Shown piece after piece: positions 7,699 to 14,489 of a DNA stretch of 38,579 nucleotides. The notes beneath the pieces are model-generated. The model did not search any database. It was not told the origin of the DNA and saw only the letters and a list, made by a program, of their open reading frames with translations. The DNA is from Coriobacteriales bacterium (GTDB taxonomy: Bacteria > Actinomycetota > Coriobacteriia > Coriobacteriales > UBA8131), in contig JAISUQ010000091.1 in NCBI GenBank assembly GCA_031272005.1, forward strand, positions 1 to 38,579, read 5' to 3'. Positions within the stretch are counted from its first letter, which is position 1. The number at the start of each line of letters is the position of its first letter. Made by a program: the position numbers and the translations under genes.

Positions 7699-7860
7699 CC
7701 CTTCGTCTGCCGAGGCACCGTATGTCGCATGCGCCACGGCCGCCGCCGCCGCCGTTTGACTCCTTCGCCTACCGAGGCACCGTTCGCTGCCTGCGCCATG
7801 GCGGCCGCCGCCGTTTGACTTCCCTTCGCCTGCCGGGGCACCGTACGTTACGTTGGCGAT
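7699..7860. repeat. Three imperfect ~62-bp direct repeats upstream of the MarR gene
   Basis: The core CCTTCGYCTRCCGRGGCACCGT occurs at 7700-7721, 7762-7783 and 7823-7844, with periods of 62 and 61 bases. A GCGCC-GCCGCC-GTTTGACT stretch follows the first two copies. On the minus strand each copy ends with a purine-rich AAGG-type sequence, and in the first copy this is the ribosome binding site of the MarR gene. The 61/62 period shifts the reading frame between copies, which argues against a repeated peptide. Confidence 0.8.
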
Positions 7861-7911
7861 GCGCGGATCCGAAAGCCGTTGTGCCAATTCTACAGCTTCT
7901 CCATCGGCAAA

Positions 7912-7928
7912 TTCATTGAGTCAATGAA
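7912..7928. promoter_or_regulatory. 17-bp perfect dyad upstream of the molybdoenzyme operon
   Basis: TTCATTGA (7912-7919), one central G, and TCAATGAA (7921-7928) form an exact palindrome about 80 bases before ATG 8010. The location and symmetry suit an operator for a dimeric regulator. It does not match the FNR or CRP consensus well. Confidence 0.4.
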
Positions 7929-8009
7929 GCATCTGGTCAAGGGTCTGTTCGCAATCGCCAGCGCAGGGCGTATCTTTGTGGTAATGCAGAAATCTCGAGA
8001 GGAGGCTTC

Positions 8010-10403
8010 ATGTCTGAAGAGTCATATGTCTACACGGCCTGCCCTGGATGGGGTGACCACGATTATTGTGCCATCAAGACGATAGTCAAGGATGGCAGGA
8101 TAGTCCGTACCGAGAAAGCCGACTACACCGGGCCGGAATTCTGTGAGGGCCATATCTGCCAGAAGGGCCTGAGCGCCGGTCGCCAGCCCTACAACCCCAA
8201 CCGCCTGCTCTACCCGCTGAAGCGGGCCGGTGAGCGTGGCGAGGGCAAGTGGGACCGCATCAGCTGGGACCAGGCGCTGGACGAGATTTCAGCCAAGCTG
8301 CTGGAGTTGCGCGAGCAATACGGCCCGGAGTCGCTGGTGATCTGGAACCTGCCAGCCGGCGCGCCGCCCTCCAGTGGGCTATTGGCGCAGATGCCCTATC
8401 GCTTCGGAGGGCTCTGGGGCGCCACCGATCCTTTGCTTTCACAAGGCCTCGATGATGGTCCGATGTACACGCACTTCTACAACTTCGGGCCGGCGGGGCT
8501 GATGTACTTCCTCATCGACCCGGCCAACTTCGACGACGCCAACTTCATCTTCGTCTGGGGCGCCAACCCCATCGAGAACCAGATGCGCATCACCCAGCAC
8601 CTGGTGCGCGCCCGGGCCAAAGGCGCCAAAATCGTGGACATCGGCCTGGTGTTCGACGGCACCGCCGGCTGGTGCGACGAATTCATCGGCGTGGCCCCCG
8701 GAAGCGACGGCTACCTGGCCCTGGCCATGGCCAACTATCTGGTTCAGACCGGCCAATATAAGACCGACTTCCTCACACAACACACCATAGCATGCTATCT
8801 TGTAAGGGATGACGACGGCCAGCTCCTGCGCGACTCCGACGGCAACTTCGTCGTCTGGGATGAGAGCACCAGCGCCCCAGTCTCCGTAGCTCCGCAGAAG
8901 GGTGAGATAACCGCGGCTGCCCCAGCTTTGCTGGGCAGCTTCACGGCGATGGGCGTTGCCACCCAAACCGCCTTCCAGCTGCTGACCAAGCGCCTGACCG
9001 AATACACGCTGGAGGAGGCCGAGCGCATCTCCACAGTGCCGGCAGCCACCATCACCCGCCTGGCCGACGAGTACGCCGCCGCTCCCAACGCCTATCTGCT
9101 GGGCGCCCTGGGGCTGCGCTACATCAACCAGGGCGAGACTTATCGCGCATTCTACATCCTCGGCTTTCTGACCGGCAACCTCGGCCGCCCGGGCGCCGGC
9201 GTCACGGCCGAGCTCATCCCCTGCTGCTATCCCACGGCGTTCAATGACGAGGTCATCACCCGGCCTTTGGGAGCCGAGGGCAACAAGACCAACTGTCTGC
9301 GCATGCACGAGTTCTTTGAGCAGGTCAAGGCTGATGTCATCCCCTATCACGCCTTCATTTGCTCCTCGGGCAACCCCGTGCATCAAAACCCCAATCGGGC
9401 CCGTTGGGACGACTTCTTCTCCAAACTGGAGCTGATTGTCGACATCGACATCTGGATGACCGACACCGGCGAGATGGCCGACTACGTGCTGCCCGACTGC
9501 ATGCCCTTCGAGCGCTACGACCTGATTGCCACCGGCTTCTACAATCATGTGGTGCTGCAGGAGCCAGCCATCGAGCCGCAGGGCGAGGCCCGCGATACGG
9601 TCTATCTGTGGAGTGAGCTGGCCCGCCGCGTTGGCCTGGGCGAGTACTTCGACAAGACCACCGAGGAGTGGATCGCCCTGCGCCTGCAGACACCCTACCC
9701 CCTGATTGCCGGCATCCAGCCGCCGCTGACCTATGAGCGCTTAAAGGCCGAGAAGATGGTGCGGATGGTGGCGCCGGAGTTCCCCAAATTCGACCCCTTT
9801 GCCAGCCTGACCTTCCCCACGCGCACCGGGCGCATCGAGTTTTACAACGAGCAGCTGGTGAGCGTAGGCTTTGAGCTGCCCAAATACTTCCCCTGCTTTG
9901 AGTCGCCGGTCATCGACGGCAACGACCGGCACCCCTATCAGCTGTTCACCGGGCGGCAGCGCTTCTTCATGCAGTCGATGTTCACCGACGACCCCATCAC
10001 CATCCAACTCTCCGGCGGCAAGCCGGCTGTGCGCATGCACCCCGATGACGCTCTGCGCGAGGGCTTCAAGGACGGCGACAAGCTGGAGGTCTATAACGAC
10101 CGCGGGCATGTAGTCTGCGAGTTGAAGGTCGACCAGGCGGTGCCGCCCAAGACCGTGCACGTCTGGTTCGGCTGGCGGCGGCGCCAGTTTGAGGAGGGCA
10201 TGTACAACGAGATGCTGGTGCCCTTAAGCGACGCCGCGATTGTCGACGAGTTGGCGGAGAAGTGGTGGCAGGATTTCGTCGCTGTACGCGGCAAACCGGA
10301 CACGGCAACGATGCCCGACGCCATTCTCACTGGCGCCTGGGATACGATGTGGGATTGCGCCTGCAGCGTGCGACTCTACAACAACGCCGGGAAGGAGGCC
10401 TGA
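8010..10403 (+). CDS. Molybdopterin-dependent oxidoreductase, DMSO-reductase superfamily (catalytic subunit)
   Basis: A 797-residue enzyme with no Tat or Sec signal, so probably cytoplasmic. It carries the family landmarks: N-terminal Cys-rich segment, YNPNRLLYPLKRAGERGEGKWDRISWDQALDEI at about 60-95, FVWGANPIENQ, an ADYVLPDCMPFERYD segment, and a C-terminal cofactor-binding domain with FTGRQRFFMQSMFTD and VRMHPDDALREG. The N-terminal cysteines (11, 20, 45, 50) do not follow the usual C-x2-C-x3-C-x27-C spacing, and HDYC may supply a His ligand. Several superfamily members without signal peptides act on soluble organic substrates (acetylene hydratase, pyrogallol transhydroxylase, catechol dehydroxylases). 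The substrate here is unknown. ATG 8010 follows GAGAGGAGG. A ferredoxin-like subunit gene follows after two bases, and a convergent MFS carrier may move the substrate. Confidence 0.85.
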   Translation: MSEESYVYTACPGWGDHDYCAIKTIVKDGRIVRTEKADYTGPEFCEGHICQKGLSAGRQPYNPNRLLYPLKRAGERGEGKWDRISWDQALDEISAKLLELREQYGPESLVIWNLPAGAPPSSGLLAQMPYRFGGLWGATDPLLSQGLDDGPMYTHFYNFGPAGLMYFLIDPANFDDANFIFVWGANPIENQMRITQHLVRARAKGAKIVDIGLVFDGTAGWCDEFIGVAPGSDGYLALAMANYLVQTGQYKTDFLTQHTIACYLVRDDDGQLLRDSDGNFVVWDESTSAPVSVAPQKGEITAAAPALLGSFTAMGVATQTAFQLLTKRLTEYTLEEAERISTVPAATITRLADEYAAAPNAYLLGALGLRYINQGETYRAFYILGFLTGNLGRPGAGVTAELIPCCYPTAFNDEVITRPLGAEGNKTNCLRMHEFFEQVKADVIPYHAFICSSGNPVHQNPNRARWDDFFSKLELIVDIDIWMTDTGEMADYVLPDCMPFERYDLIATGFYNHVVLQEPAIEPQGEARDTVYLWSELARRVGLGEYFDKTTEEWIALRLQTPYPLIAGIQPPLTYERLKAEKMVRMVAPEFPKFDPFASLTFPTRTGRIEFYNEQLVSVGFELPKYFPCFESPVIDGNDRHPYQLFTGRQRFFMQSMFTDDPITIQLSGGKPAVRMHPDDALREGFKDGDKLEVYNDRGHVVCELKVDQAVPPKTVHVWFGWRRRQFEEGMYNEMLVPLSDAAIVDELAEKWWQDFVAVRGKPDTATMPDAILTGAWDTMWDCACSVRLYNNAGKEA

Positions 10404-10405
10404 TC

Positions 10406-10807
10406 ATGGCTGAGACAAAGATCCTGGTCAACCTGGAGCGTTGCGTTGGTTGTTGGAGCTGCGCCATGGCCTGCAAGATCGGCAACGGCCTGGCCGATGA
10501 TGCCTGGTGGGTAACGGTGCGCACGTTAGGCAGTGGTGAGGGCATCGACCGCCCGGCCGGCACCTATCCCAACCTGAGCATGGGCTGGCTGCCGGTCTGG
10601 AGCGAGAGTTGCGTCTTCTGCGCCGGCCGCACCCGCGATGGCAAGCAGCCCTACTGTGTCTACAACTGCCCCACCGAAGCCCTGGTATTTGGAGAGGAGG
10701 CCGCAGCAGCCGAAATCGCGCAGCTGCGTGCGGCCGGCTTCAGGGTATTCGAGCTGCCCGTATGGGAGAACCAAAAACCCGGCATCACCTACGCCAGCCG
10801 CAAGTAA
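10406..10807 (+). CDS. Two-cluster 4Fe-4S ferredoxin-like electron-transfer subunit
   Basis: Small iron-sulfur protein of 133 residues. The first cysteine set is CVGCWSCAMAC (Cys13, 16, 19, 23). The second is CVFC-x11-C-x3-CP (Cys69, 72, 84, 88), which together can bind two [4Fe-4S] clusters, as in the short DmsB/PsrB-like subunits. No transmembrane helix and no signal peptide. The gene begins two bases after the stop of the molybdoenzyme at 8010 and is surely co-translated with it, so it is the likely electron donor or acceptor of that enzyme. GAAGGAGG precedes ATG 10406. No membrane anchor subunit is encoded nearby, so the complex is probably soluble. Confidence 0.88.
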   Translation: MAETKILVNLERCVGCWSCAMACKIGNGLADDAWWVTVRTLGSGEGIDRPAGTYPNLSMGWLPVWSESCVFCAGRTRDGKQPYCVYNCPTEALVFGEEAAAAEIAQLRAAGFRVFELPVWENQKPGITYASRK

Positions 10808-10835
10808 AGCCGCTCCAGCTGGAGAATGCCGCTCA

Positions 10836-10867
10836 ATGCCCCAGGGTCCGAACGAGCCCTGGGGCAT
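10836..10867. terminator. Bidirectional hairpin terminator between convergent genes
   Basis: ATGCCCCAGGG (10836-10846) is the exact reverse complement of CCCTGGGGCAT (10857-10867), giving an 11-bp GC-rich stem with a ten-base loop. It lies between the end of the ferredoxin-like gene and the end of the MFS gene on the other strand, so it can serve both. Confidence 0.7.
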
Positions 10868-10906
10868 GACTTACTCTGCTCAAGGTAGAACAGACAGGGC
10901 CTGTTG

Positions 10907-12241
10907 TCAGCCCTCTGCGGCTGCCTCTTTGAGCTCTCTGGCAGCCTCTTCCTCCATGGCGATGAGCTGCTTGCTCTTGCGGGCAAAGAGCATACAGGTC
11001 GCTGAAGCGATGACGAATACCGCAGCAACGATGTAGGCTGCGGTCCAACCCAGTGGGCCATTGGAGATATTTGTAATCAGCGGGACGCCTATCGAGTCCA
11101 TAAGCGGCTTCCCTAAAAAGACGATGCCGTACAGCTGCCCGAAGTATTTGGGACCCAAGAACTTGGCTGTGGCATTGGAGAAGCAGACAGCCGATGAGCT
11201 CAGGGCGGCACCGAAGAAGAAGCCGGCGATATAAAGGACAACGAGCTTGTCACCGCCAAGCATGATGGCAATCAGCCCTATTGCAGCCAGATAGTTGATG
11301 ATGGAGTAGGCCCAGCGTGGCCCCAGCTTATCAACTATGATGCCAGCGGACAGCTTGCCGCAGCAGCCGGCAAAGGCCAGAAAAGTCATGAACGTGCCTG
11401 CTGCGGCAAGGTCGTAATCGTGAGCCACCATGTATGTCGGGAAGTTCTGGAATGGCCCCTGTTCACCGATGCCAATGAGGGCAAAGGCCAGAAATATCAT
11501 CCAGAACGGCAGGGTCTTCAGTGCCTGCTTGCGGTTCAGACCAACCAACTTGGCAGCCCCGGCACGCTCAGCCACCTCTGCTGCTTCAGCAGCGGTCATG
11601 CCATCCGGGAAAAGCCCAACCTCCTGGGGCCGCCATTTGAGAACGAAGCTGGAAGCAAATAATACGACGAAGGCAATTATCCCCAAGGTGATGGGAGCGT
11701 TTTGCCAATGCCCACTGGCGGCGGCCGCCGAGACCAGAAACGTGGTGATGAAAGACCCGGGTAGGGTAGCGCACCAGGTGACGCCGATGGCGATGCCGCG
11801 ACGCTTGGCAAACCAGTTGGAGGGGATGCCGGAAACCACCACCATGCCTCCCAATGCCGTCCCGATGCCCATTGAGACATAGGCGGCATAGACCATCCAA
11901 AGAGCGTTCATGAAGCCGAGGATGAAGAAGCCACCACTGAAAAACACTGCGGAGAGAATCATCGAGACGCGCAGCCCCAGCTTCTCAATCACATCACCGA
12001 CAATCAACGATGTGATGCCGGCGACCAGGGCGTAGATAGAAAACCCCAGCGCCACTGCGGTGGGATCTGCTCCCAGCATCTCGGTCATCGGGACGCGGAT
12101 CATGCTGAACGAATAAAGCCCAAATCCCTGCGTGCAGATGGCCGTGATGAAGACCACCATGATCATCAGCCAGCCGCGGGTAAAGAACGCACTGCTCTTC
12201 GTGCTCTTCGCTGCTGTCTCCAGATTGTTTTGCTTTTCCAT
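10907..12241 (-). CDS. MFS transporter (oxalate/formate-antiporter-like family)
   Basis: A 444-residue major facilitator superfamily carrier with twelve predicted transmembrane helices, a cytoplasmic loop after helix six (KWRPQEVGLFPDG) and the MFS-type WFAKRRGIAIGV loop. These features resemble the OFA and monocarboxylate subgroup of MFS carriers. The C-terminus is a Glu/Lys-rich cytoplasmic tail. ATG 12241 follows GAGGAGGAGGAGC, a strong ribosome site that overlaps the stop of the LysR stub gene upstream. The convergent neighbour is a molybdoenzyme operon. In Eggerthellaceae, MFS carriers of this kind commonly sit next to molybdoenzymes that act on diet- or host-derived small molecules; the substrate here is not known. 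Confidence 0.87.
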   Translation of the reverse strand: MEKQNNLETAAKSTKSSAFFTRGWLMIMVVFITAICTQGFGLYSFSMIRVPMTEMLGADPTAVALGFSIYALVAGITSLIVGDVIEKLGLRVSMILSAVFFSGGFFILGFMNALWMVYAAYVSMGIGTALGGMVVVSGIPSNWFAKRRGIAIGVTWCATLPGSFITTFLVSAAAASGHWQNAPITLGIIAFVVLFASSFVLKWRPQEVGLFPDGMTAAEAAEVAERAGAAKLVGLNRKQALKTLPFWMIFLAFALIGIGEQGPFQNFPTYMVAHDYDLAAAGTFMTFLAFAGCCGKLSAGIIVDKLGPRWAYSIINYLAAIGLIAIMLGGDKLVVLYIAGFFFGAALSSSAVCFSNATAKFLGPKYFGQLYGIVFLGKPLMDSIGVPLITNISNGPLGWTAAYIVAAVFVIASATCMLFARKSKQLIAMEEEAARELKEAAAEG

Positions 12242-12253
12242 TGCTCCTCCTCC

Positions 12254-12538
12254 TCAGGCTGTGAATATGGTGCAGTGCCGTCCTTTGGCCAGCTCGACCA
12301 TCTCCTCAAAGGCCCCGATAAACAAGGCACCGGCGGAGGCGACAGAGGGGACAGAGGGGACAGTGGAAACGGTTACACCGAATTCATCCTTGGCCAACAG
12401 CGCGACGTTGAACTCCTTCTCCAGATGCTGCATGGCCTTGCTCATGCCCTGCTGAGAGATGAAGTTTGCAGCCGCTGCCTTGGTGATGGAGCCGTGCTTG
12501 AGCACCTCAAGGTAGTAGCGAAGACTTTCCAGCTGCAC
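12254..12538 (-). CDS. DNA-binding-only LysR-type regulator (short, no effector domain)
   Basis: The product is 94 residues. Residues 1-60 are a LysR winged helix-turn-helix (LESLRYYLEVLKHGSITKAAAANFISQQGMSKAMQHLEKEFNVALL). The remaining 30 residues correspond only to the linker helix; the periplasmic-binding-protein-like effector domain is absent. The linker contains a small duplication, VPSVPSV, caused by a 9-bp GACAGAGGG tandem repeat (12341-12358). GTG 12538 follows an AGGGGGG ribosome site. The stop is 12 bases before the MFS start, so both are one transcription unit. It could be a constitutive or antagonistic DNA-binding protein, or the remains of a full LysR gene. Confidence 0.75.
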   Translation of the reverse strand: MQLESLRYYLEVLKHGSITKAAAANFISQQGMSKAMQHLEKEFNVALLAKDEFGVTVSTVPSVPSVASAGALFIGAFEEMVELAKGRHCTIFTA

Positions 12539-12723
12539 AAAGCCCCCCTAATCATAGAATCGAGATTGATTTGCAGCAGTAACATTGTATCAAGTATTCA
12601 GCTGGATTCGCGCTTGGAAAACTGATGCAGAATGGTCAGGTAATACCAGGAGATGCTACATTAACCCTGGTCGTATAAATGAAATTGCGCCATCTATCCT
12701 GAAGCTGGCTCAACAGCTTCATT

Positions 12724-14229
12724 TCAAAGATGGGCGCTTTTTTGGCGGTCAACCAGATCGATCAATTGTTGCTGTGAGCTGATATTCATTTTGCGGTAGA
12801 TATGACGGATATGGGTTCGCGTTGTGTTGCTGCTGATGAAAAGTGTCTGCTGGATGTGTTCTGCATTTCTGCCCTTAGCGAGACAGTTGAAGATTTCGGC
12901 TTCGCGGTTGGTCAGTCCATACCGTTCTGCCAAGGCATCGCAGCGTTCTCTGAAAGGCGCTGAATTCCTCAAGGATGTTGTGTCGGAGTCCTCAGCCGCC
13001 GAAACGGATACAATCGCATACTCGTCATCCACGCCCTCTTCCTTTTCACCTGCAAACAGAGCGTACGCCGTGACGACTGCGATGACAATCAGGCAGCAGA
13101 GCAACAGCAACGGTTCCAGAGGTAAGGGTTCGATGATGAATGCAAAAAGAGCAATAAGGGCGCCAACAATGAATCCGATAGCCGTCGAAAGCTGGCCAGT
13201 AGCAAGGCGTCTTACCGGGAATATCTGGAATTCTGCGCTCATCACCACAAGCTCGGTCATCTCCATCAGCTTCGTATAGGCAAAGGTCGCGACAGCGATG
13301 CCGCCGCAGATAGACCTTCCGAGGTCATCGAAAAAAGGAATCAAAAGCAAAATAGCTACGACCAAGGGAATTGTCATACGCTGAACAGTGCTGAAATTCC
13401 ATTTCGGTTTGGTCCGCCGAATAGCCCAAAGAACAGAAACAAGCGATCCGAATACGGCGATAGCAATGGCGAAAAGAACATCCGAAAGACCCATTGAACA
13501 CAGCATGACAACAACGAACCCATAGGCTAAACGATAGAAAGCACTCGAAACCGACGCCCTCTTGCGTACCGGGTATTTATGTTGGTACGTCTTCATCATT
13601 TCGAACTGCTCTGGTTCGGTTCGGGTGAAAAGGTAAAGCGCGATTACGCACCCAATGACTATGATGAAGACAATCCCAGCAAGGCCTAAAGTCGGATTCC
13701 CGACATTGAGCATAAGCAACACCAAAGGTGGACTGAGCACGCCCCCAACCGCTATCGACAATGCAACCCATCTTGCAGACATCAGGCTGAAGAGGGTTAT
13801 CCAGGCCAGCGAGAGGAAAAGCTCGCCCAATCCGAAAATCGCCCATGCAGAATAGAGCACCGGCTTGCTCACGGCAACGATATTCGCCCCGTCGAGAAAC
13901 GCCATCATGAACGCGGGAGCAAAACAGACCAAGGTGCCTGGAACAATAAGTTTCTTCAGATGCTCGAACAACCAATCAGCCTTCGCAAAACAAAATACCA
14001 GCGAAAAGATGGAGAACACATGCGAGAAGACCAGGCAATTCACACCGATTTGCGTGGGGGCGAACGAGAGCATGGGGGTGACCGGGGCAAACACGATATA
14101 GGTCCACATCGTGGCGAGACAGGCAAATCCCAGTGAAGAAAGTACACAGGCGACAGGTGTTTGCATAAAAGGAGGGGGATTGGGAGTGACAGAATCACAT
14201 TTCGAGTCGACTTCCCGCCCCTTTGGCAT
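12724..14229 (-). CDS. LuxR-type regulator with N-terminal multi-pass membrane domain
   Basis: A 501-residue protein. Roughly residues 25-400 are hydrophobic with about ten to twelve membrane segments. The last 70 residues are a LuxR/GerE DNA-binding domain (LTNREAEIFNCLAKGRNAEHIQQTLFISSNTTRTHIRHIYRKMNI). This membrane-LuxR architecture is greatly expanded in Eggerthellaceae, where such genes lie next to substrate-specific molybdoenzyme operons. It is divergent from the molybdoenzyme at 14490 and is its likely regulator, sensing a substrate in or at the membrane. The start is uncertain: ATG 14229 or ATG 14166, neither with a clear ribosome site. GC content is visibly lower than in the flanking regions. 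Confidence 0.85.
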   Translation of the reverse strand: MPKGREVDSKCDSVTPNPPPFMQTPVACVLSSLGFACLATMWTYIVFAPVTPMLSFAPTQIGVNCLVFSHVFSIFSLVFCFAKADWLFEHLKKLIVPGTLVCFAPAFMMAFLDGANIVAVSKPVLYSAWAIFGLGELFLSLAWITLFSLMSARWVALSIAVGGVLSPPLVLLMLNVGNPTLGLAGIVFIIVIGCVIALYLFTRTEPEQFEMMKTYQHKYPVRKRASVSSAFYRLAYGFVVVMLCSMGLSDVLFAIAIAVFGSLVSVLWAIRRTKPKWNFSTVQRMTIPLVVAILLLIPFFDDLGRSICGGIAVATFAYTKLMEMTELVVMSAEFQIFPVRRLATGQLSTAIGFIVGALIALFAFIIEPLPLEPLLLLCCLIVIAVVTAYALFAGEKEEGVDDEYAIVSVSAAEDSDTTSLRNSAPFRERCDALAERYGLTNREAEIFNCLAKGRNAEHIQQTLFISSNTTRTHIRHIYRKMNISSQQQLIDLVDRQKSAHL

Positions 14230-14489
14230 GTTCGTAATGCTGTGCGACAGTACTGCCGTAAATCCTCCTTTTGTGAGCCTTGCGGCGCTTATACCACTCG
14301 ATTATCACACAAATCACCGAATGATGGTGATGCGTATTCTGCCGAAGCGGGTATCTCACTCAGGCGTGGTGACGTATTTCTGATGCATTCCCGGTATCTT
14401 CTCAGACACCCCGTCGCTACTATCGGCGATGGAGAGCCTGGCTCAAGTAGTACTTATACCGGCGTTACGATGAGAAAGGAGAAGGCACT
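14230..14489. promoter_or_regulatory. Divergent control region between the LuxR gene and the molybdoenzyme gene
   Basis: These 260 bases hold no convincing gene. Both promoters must lie here. The palindrome AAGTAGTACTT (14445-14455) lies about 35 bases before the molybdoenzyme start and is a candidate LuxR or polymerase-proximal site. GGAGAAGG before ATG 14490 is the ribosome binding site. Confidence 0.4.

Noticed and set aside
7690-7887. 65-codon minus-strand frame ending in TGATG overlap with the MarR gene
   Set aside because: The coupling is attractive, but the start is a TTG without ribosome site and the frame is made of repeats that change frame; treated as leader.
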